This document shows positions 56,520-64,000 of a stretch of DNA of 64,000 bases, piece after piece. Within the stretch, counting starts at the first letter, position 1. The number at the start of each line of letters is the position of its first letter. The position numbers were made by a program, and so were the translations under genes. A model generated the notes under the pieces. The model worked only from the letters and a program-made list of their open reading frames with translations, was not told where the DNA came from and did not search any database. Origin of the DNA: Prochlorococcus marinus str. MIT 0912 (GTDB taxonomy: Bacteria > Cyanobacteriota > Cyanobacteriia > PCC-6307 > Cyanobiaceae); the NCBI RefSeq assembly GCF_027359595.1, contig NZ_CP114783.1, positions 992,001-1,056,000 of the forward strand. Direction: 5' to 3'.

Positions 56520-56831
56520 ATGCCTATATTCATCAAGACAGAGAAGTTTAAAGATAAAACCTTAGAATTATCTAAAATTGAAAGGAAAAAATTCTTATTT
56601 ATGCATAAAGAATGGGTCAAAGATATTACCAATTCAGGCCATTACATTCGCAGTGGATATTTAATAAATGAAAAAAAGATGCCCGGCGGGGGAGGTTTAT
56701 TAATTCTTGAAGCGAAGGATTATTTAGCAGCAAAAAAGATCATAGAAAATGATCCCATGATTCAACATAATTTAGTTATCTGGGATCTTCAAGAATGGAT
56801 TTCAATTGATGGAAGTAAACCAGAGTTTTGA
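56520..56831 (+). CDS. YCII-related protein
   Basis: The 103-residue product (ATG at 56520) has the ferredoxin-like fold pattern of YciI: H-K-E-W-V-K-D, S-G-Y-L-I-N-E-K-K-M-P-G-G-G-G-L-L-I-L-E-A-K-D and an N-D-P-M-I loop, with the usual catalytic His/Asp-like residues. The reaction is unknown. It lies 10 bases after the glutamate synthase gene, so the two are likely co-transcribed. Confidence 0.85.
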   Translation: MPIFIKTEKFKDKTLELSKIERKKFLFMHKEWVKDITNSGHYIRSGYLINEKKMPGGGGLLILEAKDYLAAKKIIENDPMIQHNLVIWDLQEWISIDGSKPEF

Positions 56832-56833
56832 AA

Positions 56834-57703
56834 TCATCTTGGATGAGACATCATTAATTTTTTAACTTCTCCTGCGTGATAACTACTTCTAGTTAATGGT
56901 GAACTAATGACCTGCAAAAAACCTAAATTATTTTCTCCCTCAAAACGGTAATTATCAAATTGAGAAGGAGATACAAATCTATTAACAGGTAAATGTTTTG
57001 GCCCTGGTGATAAATATTGGCCAATAGTTACTATATCAACTTTATTGATATGCAGATCATAAAGAACACTAAAAATCTCTTCATCTGTTTCCCCTAATCC
57101 AGCCATTAAGCCTGATTTTGTATACACTCTTGGCCAACCTTCACGAACTCTTTTTAATAATTCCAAAGACCTTTCATATTTTCCTTGAGGTCTGACTCGT
57201 GGATATAGCCTTGGAACTGTTTCTATATTGTGATTTAGTACGTTCGGAGCGGCATCCAAAATAACTTTCAAAGCATCCCAATTACCGCAAAGATCTGGAA
57301 TTAAAACTTCAATAGAGGTGAAAGGGGATTTGCTTTGAACCGCCTTAATACATTTCAAAAATTGACTAGCGCCACCATCTTCTAAATCATCACGATTGAC
57401 GGAAGTTATAACGACATGAGTTAAGCCCATCCTAGAAACAGCTTCACCTAAACGATCAGGTTCTGATGGATCTAAAAGCCTTTTCGAATTATCAAATGAG
57501 ATATCGCAATAAGGGCATTTTCTTGTGCAGGCAGGGCCCATTATTAAAAAAGTAGCAGTACCTCCTGCAAAACATTCTCCAATATTTGGGCAACTTGCTT
57601 CCTGACAAACTGTATTGAGTTTTAAATCAACTAATAGATCAGCAACATTACCAATCCTCTCTTGCTGTGGTGCCTTAACACGTAACCAGTCTGGTTTAAG
57701 CAA
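56834..57703 (-). CDS. lipA: Lipoyl synthase
   Basis: LipA inserts two sulfurs into octanoyl groups on lipoyl domains. The 289-residue radical SAM enzyme has the auxiliary cluster [12 protein letters not shown] and the SAM cluster [10 protein letters not shown]. It starts at a TTG at 57703, with no ATG in a suitable position. It converges on the YCII gene with a 2-base gap. Confidence 0.96.
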   Translation of the reverse strand: MLKPDWLRVKAPQQERIGNVADLLVDLKLNTVCQEASCPNIGECFAGGTATFLIMGPACTRKCPYCDISFDNSKRLLDPSEPDRLGEAVSRMGLTHVVITSVNRDDLEDGGASQFLKCIKAVQSKSPFTSIEVLIPDLCGNWDALKVILDAAPNVLNHNIETVPRLYPRVRPQGKYERSLELLKRVREGWPRVYTKSGLMAGLGETDEEIFSVLYDLHINKVDIVTIGQYLSPGPKHLPVNRFVSPSQFDNYRFEGENNLGFLQVISSPLTRSSYHAGEVKKLMMSHPR

Positions 57704-57838
57704 AGCTCTTTTAATAACAAACTAACTTTAGAAAGAATTTTCAAATTGACTTGATTTTTTAACTTCTTCTAAACTTGATCACTACAAATAAGCTTAAAAC
57801 AAGGTATTCATTTTTTTTTCTAGTAAACAAAGAAAAAA

Positions 57839-59620
57839 TTAATTAGAGAAATAACCTCTTGGCGTTAAAAATCTATTGTTTTTTATGACACTCTGACTAT
57901 TACCAATGACCAAAATAGTCAGCATATCGACCTTATCAAATGGCAAGGTTTCGAGAGTATGTATTTCTATACTTTCACCTGGTCTCCCAAGCTCTCTAGC
58001 CATAGCAACAGGGGTGCATGGTTTGCGAACTTCAATCAATAAATCAAAAGTCTTTTTTAACTGCCAATCACGTTTTTTTGATTTTGGATTAAATATTGCG
58101 ATAACAAAATCACCTATCGCTGCACTTTTTATTCTCTTCTCAATTTGATCCCACGGAGTCAAAAGATCACTTAAAGAGATAGAACAAAAATCATGCATAA
58201 AAGGGGCACCTAATTTTGCAGCAGCCATCTGAAAAGAGCTGATACCTGGATGAACTTGAAATAAAGGCCTTGAATCCATCTTTTCATTCAGCCAAAGTTC
58301 AAGGGCTAATCCTGCCATTCCATAAATTCCACTGTCGCCAGATGAAATAAGAGCAACCCTTACTCCCTCTTTTGCAAGATCAAGAGCATATTTACATCGA
58401 TCTTTTTCAAAAGTTAATTCTGAATCAATACGCACCTGATCAGGACGACGAATTGAATCCAAATAATTTAAGTAAGGGGTATAACCGATCCAAGCAGAGC
58501 ATCTAGATAAAGCTCGACGTGAATCAGAAGTAAGCATTTCCAAGTCTCCGGGTCCACTGCCAATTAAATGCAATTCACCTTTATGAGGTGCAAAGGGAGT
58601 TGACAACTCAACCAATGCAATTGTTACAGCCCCAGACTCATCTTCATTAGAATAATAGATTTTTTTTTCTTGTATTAACCTTCCAGATTGATCTCCTAAC
58701 AAAATTGCTGCTGCTTCAGCGACTGAGGCAGTTCCCATTTCATTCAACACAACATTTGAAGGAGTTGGCACATTGACTTGTGAAAGCTCAAGGGCAGTAA
58801 AAAAATAAATTGGCCATTCATTTTTTTTTGAAAAATTCAATAATCCTATTTCATCATTTTTTTTATCGATAGTTGCTAAACCAGAGATTGAAAGAAGTGA
58901 TAAGCCATTTTTGTTCAAAGACTCATTAATTGCTCTTTGAATGACCTTTTCATCTGTATTTCTCTCACAGCCAAGTCCAATTATTATTGTCGGTGGATGC
59001 CATGAACATATATTCCTATTTTCATGGCCTATATATAAGTCGATATTTTTGAAAGATATTGGATCATTTTTCTCTAAAAAAGAAAGACTGGAACAACCGT
59101 TTAATTTCTGCCACAATTTTGATCCTTTGGCTTGAAAGACAATGTTTTTTTGTTCTTTAGACTGACTAATCATTAACTTTCGCCAATCGACATTACCTCC
59201 TCCTCTTTTCCAACCCCATCCTTCACCAAAACAATCCAAAGGGATTCTTCTTTCTGTAAATGAATCTGAGGTGCATATCACTTCGGCTTCTAAAGCAGCT
59301 GCCAACTCACTAGCGAAACGATCTCCCCCTTGCCTATGACCTCCTAAAAGAGTAATAACATTTTTAGCTTTTGAATCCATTACAAGTATTGATGGATCAT
59401 TTTCTTTAGATTTAACGAAAGGAGATATGAGCCTTACTACAACGCCGATTGAACCCAAAAAAATTAATTTATTATTGTTCTGCCAATGATCTTTTAAAAA
59501 ATCAATTGGTGAGGACTCAAGTAAACCTTCAATTTTTTTTTCTAAAGAAAGATATGAACCATTAGATATAAAAATTTGATCTACATGTTTGCTTGCTTGT
59601 AATCTCTCAAGCAAAGGCAA
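57839..59620 (-). CDS. cobJ: CbiG-CobJ fusion (precorrin-3B C17-methyltransferase with CbiG domain)
   Basis: The protein joins a CbiG-type domain (S-I-G-V-V-V-R-L-I-S, L-L-G-G-H-R-Q-G-G and the later I-G-L-G-C-E-R-N-T) to a tetrapyrrole methyltransferase of the CobJ/CbiH family (L-I-G-S-G-P-G-D-L-E-M-L-T, V-A-L-I-S-S-G-D-S-G-I-Y-G-M). It acts in corrin ring contraction during B12 synthesis. The first usable start is a TTG at 59620, giving 593 residues. However, homologous N-terminal sequence (R-I-A-F-G-F-S-I-S-S) continues in frame upstream to about 59650 with no ATG, GTG or TTG, so the true start is probably upstream and non-standard. Confidence 0.92.
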   Translation of the reverse strand: MPLLERLQASKHVDQIFISNGSYLSLEKKIEGLLESSPIDFLKDHWQNNNKLIFLGSIGVVVRLISPFVKSKENDPSILVMDSKAKNVITLLGGHRQGGDRFASELAAALEAEVICTSDSFTERRIPLDCFGEGWGWKRGGGNVDWRKLMISQSKEQKNIVFQAKGSKLWQKLNGCSSLSFLEKNDPISFKNIDLYIGHENRNICSWHPPTIIIGLGCERNTDEKVIQRAINESLNKNGLSLLSISGLATIDKKNDEIGLLNFSKKNEWPIYFFTALELSQVNVPTPSNVVLNEMGTASVAEAAAILLGDQSGRLIQEKKIYYSNEDESGAVTIALVELSTPFAPHKGELHLIGSGPGDLEMLTSDSRRALSRCSAWIGYTPYLNYLDSIRRPDQVRIDSELTFEKDRCKYALDLAKEGVRVALISSGDSGIYGMAGLALELWLNEKMDSRPLFQVHPGISSFQMAAAKLGAPFMHDFCSISLSDLLTPWDQIEKRIKSAAIGDFVIAIFNPKSKKRDWQLKKTFDLLIEVRKPCTPVAMARELGRPGESIEIHTLETLPFDKVDMLTILVIGNSQSVIKNNRFLTPRGYFSN

Positions 59621-59650
59621 AGAGCTTATAGAAAATCCAAATGCAATCCT

Positions 59651-60246
59651 TTTTGGAGTTTTGACTAATGTTTTTTCCAGAACGAGAGCTAAATTAAATT
59701 TTTTATTTATCTACATCAAGTTAGCCTCTTAAAGAAAGCTTTAGTTAAAATCAAAAACCGAGAAATAGTCTTTAAACAAATTGACTTAATCAATAAAAAG
59801 ATCTCATCGAGAAACCAATTAGTATTTATGCCTAGCCATTAATATCTAATTAAACTTTCCGAAGCCAAGAAAGCATACATAACAATTGTTTTCGCCAATC
59901 AATGGCTAGAAGCTGCAGCACTCCTAAACCTAAATAACTTTTTTCTTGCACTCCACTACGTGCAAAGATTTACTAATTAAGAAAAACCATGGATTCAATG
60001 ACCACTTAAGAATAAAAGTGTAGAACATTTGTTACATGCTTCCGTAGTAACTGACTGTCTACTTTATGCTTATGACATAACCCTTAAATAGGTTTTCAAG
60101 TAACTTCAAAGGTAGGTCTTGAATTCCTAAAATCTTTCACCAAGTAATCCCACTTCATAAGTAGAATTACTCATTAAAGATTTCACCCTAGTCTTCCAAA
60201 GATTAGGCCCCCCAAACCTCGATCACATTCCTGAAGGAATCACTCG
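59651..60246 (+). promoter_or_regulatory. psaA upstream region and structured leader
   Basis: About 600 bases without a recognised gene, apart from the likely cobJ 5' end. GTTAC...GTAAC arms lie at about 60031-60051. A perfect-but-one-GU hairpin CCTAGTCTT-CCA-AAGATTAGG lies at 60187-60207. A second hairpin, ATTCC-TGAA-GGAAT (60227-60240), contains the ribosome-binding AAGGA. Photosystem I genes respond to light in cyanobacteria, but no RpaB-type repeat could be assigned with confidence. The promoter itself was not pinned down. Confidence 0.5.
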
Positions 60247-62553
60247 ATGACCATTAGCCCACCAGAAAGAGAACAAAAAAAAGAACCAGTTCTCGATAAA
60301 CCTATCGAAACTGATGCAATCCCTGTAGATTTTTCCAAGCTTGACAAGCCTGGTTTTTGGTCAAAATCCCTTGCCAAAGGGCCAAAGACTACTACATGGA
60401 TATGGAATCTTCATGCAGACGCGCATGATTTTGATACCCATGTTGGAGATCTCCAAGAAACAAGTAGAAAAGTATTTTCTGCTCATTTTGGCCATCTAGC
60501 AGTCATCTTTATTTGGATGAGTGCAGCTTTTTTCCATGGAGCTCGCTTTTCTAATTATTCTGGCTGGCTCTCTGACCCAACTCATGTCAAGCCAGGAGCA
60601 CAAGTGGTTTGGCCAATAGTTGGTCAAGAAATGCTTAATGCAGATTTAGGCGGTAATTATCACGGCATTCAGATCACTTCTGGAATTTTTCAGATGTGGA
60701 GAGGCTGGGGAATTACAAATGAAACCGAGCTCATGGCTCTAGCTATTGGCGCCCTACTAATGGCAGCCATAATGTTGCACGGTGGCATATATCACTATCA
60801 CAAAGCCGCTCCCAAGCTTGATTGGTTCAGGAATCTTGAGTCTATGCTCAATCACCACATAGCCGGTCTAGTTGGTTTGGGTTCGATTGCTTGGGCTGGA
60901 CATTGCATTCACATAGGTGCCCCAACTGCAGCGCTTATGGATGCAATTGACGCAGGGAAACCTCTAGTTATTGATGGCATTCCAATTGCTTCAATTGCTG
61001 ATATGCCTCTCCCCCACGAGCTTTGCAATCCTGCTATTGCTAGTCAAATATTTCCTGGTCTTGCTGGAAGAACAGTTGAAAATTTCTTTACGACTAATTG
61101 GTGGGCGTTTAGTGATTTCCTAACTTTTAAAGGTGGTCTAAATCCTGTTACGGGTAGTCTATGGATGACAGATATTTCACATCATCATTTAGCTTTTGGA
61201 GTTCTAGCTGTATTTGGAGGTCATCTATACAGAACAATGTTTGGCATTGGACATAGTTTAAAAGAAATATTAGATAATCATGCTGGAGATCCAATTCTTT
61301 TCCCTGCCCCAAATGGTCATAAGGGAATTTATGAGTTTTTAGCTAATAGTTGGCATGCTCAGCTTGGTTTAAACCTTGCAATGATTGGCTCATTGAGCAT
61401 CATTATTTCTCATCACATGTATGCGATGCCTCCATATCCTTACTTGTCGATTGATTACCCAACCGTCTTGGGTCTTTTTACACATCACATGTGGATAGGC
61501 GGATTATTCATTGTTGGTGCAGCAGCTCATGCTGGTATTGCAATGATTAGAGACTATGACCCAGCTGTTCATATTGATAACGTTCTAGACAGAATCTTGA
61601 AAGCAAGAGATGCATTAATTAGTCATCTGAATTGGGCTTGCATGTTCTTAGGTTTCCATAGTTTTGGTCTTTATATTCATAACGATGTAATGCGTGCGTT
61701 AGGAAGACCTGCAGATATGTTCAGTGATACTGGAATTCAACTTCAACCTGTTTTTGCTCAATGGATTCAAAACATTCATCATTCAGCTGCTGGTTCTACC
61801 ACTCTTGCTGGTGCGAATGTAAACCTTCAAAGTGGTTTAGTTAGCGAGGTCTTTAATGGTTCAGTAAGTCAAGTTGGTGGAAAAATTGGAATCGCTCCTA
61901 TACCTTTAGGAACTGCTGATTTCATGATTCACCACATCCATGCTTTCACTATCCACGTAACCCTTCTGATTCTTCTAAAGGGAGTTTTATTCGCAAGGAG
62001 CTCCAGACTAATTCCTGACAAAGCGAATCTTGGATTTAGATTCCCATGTGATGGACCAGGACGAGGAGGTACATGCCAAGTTTCATCTTGGGATCATGTT
62101 TTCCTTGGTTTGTTCTGGATGTATAACGGCTTATCAGTAGTTATCTTCCACTTCTCATGGAAAATGCAAAGTGATGTATGGGGACTTACAGGAGGAAACT
62201 TTGCTCAAAGCTCCATAACTATTAATGGATGGCTTAGAGATTTCCTCTGGGCTCAGTCATCACAGGTCCTTACAAGTTATGGTCAACCCATAAGTATGTA
62301 CGGTTTGATGTTCTTAGGAGCACATTTCGTTTGGGCATTTAGTCTTATGTTCCTATTCAGTGGCCGTGGTTACTGGCAAGAATTATTTGAGTCAATTATT
62401 TGGGCTCATAATAAACTTAAGTTAGCACCAACTATTCAACCAAGAGCTTTATCTATCACTCAAGGTCGTGCAGTAGGAGCAGCTCATTTCCTTCTAGGAG
62501 GAATTGCTACAACTTGGGCCTTCTTCCACGCTCGCTTAATCGGTCTCGGCTGA
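60247..62553 (+). CDS. psaA: Photosystem I P700 apoprotein A1
   Basis: PsaA and PsaB form the core heterodimer binding P700 and the electron-transfer chain. The 768-residue product has the eleven-helix hydrophobic pattern and the [12 protein letters not shown] loop (about 599-610), whose two Cys ligate the FX cluster. Many His ligands for chlorophyll are conserved (for example D-I-S-H-H-H-L-A). The ATG at 60247 follows AAGGA. The gene is 21 bases from psaB and forms the psaAB operon. Confidence 0.99.
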   Translation: MTISPPEREQKKEPVLDKPIETDAIPVDFSKLDKPGFWSKSLAKGPKTTTWIWNLHADAHDFDTHVGDLQETSRKVFSAHFGHLAVIFIWMSAAFFHGARFSNYSGWLSDPTHVKPGAQVVWPIVGQEMLNADLGGNYHGIQITSGIFQMWRGWGITNETELMALAIGALLMAAIMLHGGIYHYHKAAPKLDWFRNLESMLNHHIAGLVGLGSIAWAGHCIHIGAPTAALMDAIDAGKPLVIDGIPIASIADMPLPHELCNPAIASQIFPGLAGRTVENFFTTNWWAFSDFLTFKGGLNPVTGSLWMTDISHHHLAFGVLAVFGGHLYRTMFGIGHSLKEILDNHAGDPILFPAPNGHKGIYEFLANSWHAQLGLNLAMIGSLSIIISHHMYAMPPYPYLSIDYPTVLGLFTHHMWIGGLFIVGAAAHAGIAMIRDYDPAVHIDNVLDRILKARDALISHLNWACMFLGFHSFGLYIHNDVMRALGRPADMFSDTGIQLQPVFAQWIQNIHHSAAGSTTLAGANVNLQSGLVSEVFNGSVSQVGGKIGIAPIPLGTADFMIHHIHAFTIHVTLLILLKGVLFARSSRLIPDKANLGFRFPCDGPGRGGTCQVSSWDHVFLGLFWMYNGLSVVIFHFSWKMQSDVWGLTGGNFAQSSITINGWLRDFLWAQSSQVLTSYGQPISMYGLMFLGAHFVWAFSLMFLFSGRGYWQELFESIIWAHNKLKLAPTIQPRALSITQGRAVGAAHFLLGGIATTWAFFHARLIGLG

Positions 62554-62574
62554 CCCTCTCTGATCTTTTATAAA

Positions 62575-64000
62575 ATGGCAACTAAATTTCCATCTTTTAG
62601 TCAGGGTCTTGCTCAAGACCCTACAACCAGAAGAATCTGGTACGGCATAGCTACCGCTCATGACTTCGAAAGTCATGACGGTATGACAGAGGAACAGTTA
62701 TATCAAAAACTCTTCTCTACTCATTTTGGTCACTTAGCCATCATTGGTCTTTGGGTGGCAGGAAATCTTTTTCACGTTGCTTGGCAAGGAAACTTTCAGC
62801 AATGGGTTCTAGATCCAACTCATACTCGTCCAATTGCTCATGCAATTTGGGATCCTCATTTTGGTCAAGGTCTCACTGATGCTTTGACCCAGGCAGGAGC
62901 AACTTCTCCAGTAAATATTGCTTACTCAGGCTTATACCACTGGTGGTACACAATTGGCATGAGAACTAATGAGCAGCTTTTCCAAGGTGCAATCTTTATT
63001 AACATTCTTGTCTGCTGGTTATTGTTTGCTGGATGGCTTCATCTTCAACCTAAATACAGACCATCTTTAGCATGGTTTAAAAATGCAGAATCTCAATTAA
63101 ATCATCACCTAGCTGTTCTTTTTGGATTTAGCAGTATTGCTTGGACTGGTCATTTAATTCATGTAGCTATCCCTGAGTCAAGAGGAATACATGTTGGCTG
63201 GGATAACTGGTTAACTGTTATGCCTCATCCAGAAGGTCTAACTCCATTTTTCTCTGGAAATTGGGGGGCTTATGCTCAAAACCCTGATTCACTTGATGCA
63301 GTTTTTGGAACTACTCAAGGAGCTGGTACAGCTATATTTACATTCTTAGGTGGACTTCACCCTCAAAGTGAATCCCTTTGGCTAACAGATATTGCTCACC
63401 ATCATTTGGCTATAGGAGTTGTATTTATAATTGCAGGTCATATGTATAGGACTAACTTTGGTATTGGCCATAGTCTTAAAGAAATTGTTGAGGCACATAA
63501 CACTAGTCACCCTAAAGATCCACATAAGGGTTATTTCGGTATAAAGCACAATGGACTTTTCGAGACAGTTAATAACTCACTCCATATTCAACTTGGACTC
63601 GCGCTTGCTTCTTTAGGTGTAGCTTGTAGTTTGGTCGCCCAGCATATGGGTGCTCTTCCTTCATATGCATTTATTGCAAGGGATTACACAACTCAGTCGG
63701 CTCTATATACCCATCATCAATACATAGCTATGTTCTTGATGGTTGGTGCGTTCTCTCACGGAGCAATTTTCTTTGTCAGAGATTATGATCCAGAACTTAA
63801 TAAAGATAATGTATTAGCCAGAATCCTTAGTACAAAAGAAGCATTAATTAGCCACTTAAGTTGGGTAACAATGCTTTTAGGCTTCCATACTCTTGGAATA
63901 TATGTACACAATGATGTAGTTGTAGCCTTTGGCACCCCCGAAAAGCAGATTCTTATTGAACCAGTATTTGCTCAGTTTGCTCAAGCTGCAAGCGGTAAAA
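62575..64000 (+). CDS. psaB: Photosystem I P700 apoprotein A2, partial (cut by window edge)
   Basis: The first 475 or so residues are present, starting [22 protein letters not shown], the standard PsaB N-terminus. D-I-A-H-H-H-L-A and the antenna helices follow. The FX-binding loop and the electron-transfer helices lie beyond the window. Confidence 0.99.
   Translation, partial: MATKFPSFSQGLAQDPTTRRIWYGIATAHDFESHDGMTEEQLYQKLFSTHFGHLAIIGLWVAGNLFHVAWQGNFQQWVLDPTHTRPIAHAIWDPHFGQGLTDALTQAGATSPVNIAYSGLYHWWYTIGMRTNEQLFQGAIFINILVCWLLFAGWLHLQPKYRPSLAWFKNAESQLNHHLAVLFGFSSIAWTGHLIHVAIPESRGIHVGWDNWLTVMPHPEGLTPFFSGNWGAYAQNPDSLDAVFGTTQGAGTAIFTFLGGLHPQSESLWLTDIAHHHLAIGVVFIIAGHMYRTNFGIGHSLKEIVEAHNTSHPKDPHKGYFGIKHNGLFETVNNSLHIQLGLALASLGVACSLVAQHMGALPSYAFIARDYTTQSALYTHHQYIAMFLMVGAFSHGAIFFVRDYDPELNKDNVLARILSTKEALISHLSWVTMLLGFHTLGIYVHNDVVVAFGTPEKQILIEPVFAQFAQAASGK

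Noticed and set aside
60031-60051. RpaB (HLR1-type) site upstream of psaA
   Set aside because: GTTACAT is present once, but the second direct copy is too degraded; the arms fit an inverted repeat instead.

Overview
The window reads as the chromosome of a marine picocyanobacterium, almost certainly Prochlorococcus. The DNA is AT-rich with compact genes. It carries psaA/psaB, ferredoxin-type glutamate synthase, LL-diaminopimelate aminotransferase, an aerobic CbiG-CobJ fusion, many tiny proteins of the picocyanobacterial type, and small non-SLH porins. I suspect a NATL-like strain, but that is an inference from composition and gene content. No mobile element, prophage, rRNA or CRISPR array was seen. 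There is one tRNA, Thr-CGT.

Layout. 1-6437: the start of an HtrA protease (minus strand), then the rimP-nusA-rnpM-infB operon behind a structured leader with mutually exclusive pairings. 6497-8412: a DUF3493 membrane protein, tRNA-Thr, folE and a secreted protein of unknown role. 8564-17946: a zinc island with a His-rich porin, two small proteins sharing an H-K-M-G-x-x-W-M-P-C motif, a ribbon-helix-helix/Cys protein, znuB, zur, znuC, znuA, an unknown 106-residue protein, a COG0523 (CobW/ZNG1-type) GTPase and a WD40 protein. 18000-21814: small unknown proteins, a 2OG-Fe(II) oxygenase and a cupin-like protein. 21811-32211: urea use, with urtABCDE and ureEFG on the minus strand and ureDABC on the plus strand. 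32234-39276: DUF1830, a second porin, small proteins, an RRM protein, rpsU, an AbrB-type membrane protein, a B12-binding radical SAM protein and a CPBP protease. 39309-45226: clpS, dapL, rne, rnhB, DUF1997 and pheA. 45228-51641: a methyltransferase, a LON-domain protein and the str operon rpsL-rpsG-fusA-tuf-rpsJ. 51920-64000: glutamate synthase, a YCII protein, lipA, cbiG-cobJ, psaA and the first part of psaB.

How the genes fit together. Urea is imported by Urt and split by urease. The ammonia can then be assimilated through glutamine synthetase (not in this window) and glutamate synthase (51920-56509). An NtcA-like site lies upstream of urtA. In the zinc island, a near-perfect Zur-type palindrome sits between divergent znuC and znuA, and zur itself lies antisense between znuC and znuB.

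The strongest lead for something undescribed is a domain of about 110 residues inserted in both ZnuA and the neighbouring COG0523 GTPase. Its signature is F-E-W-x-G-V-F-x-L-x2-G-x-Y, then D-P-x-M, then L/F-F-T-E/Q-H-x3-E-F. Other leads are the rimP leader switch, the loss of the RNase E zinc-link cysteines (Ser-Pro-Asn-Ser in place of Cys-Pro-x-Cys), an attenuator-like UUCG hairpin between urtA and urtB, and a hairpin that contains the psaA ribosome-binding site.
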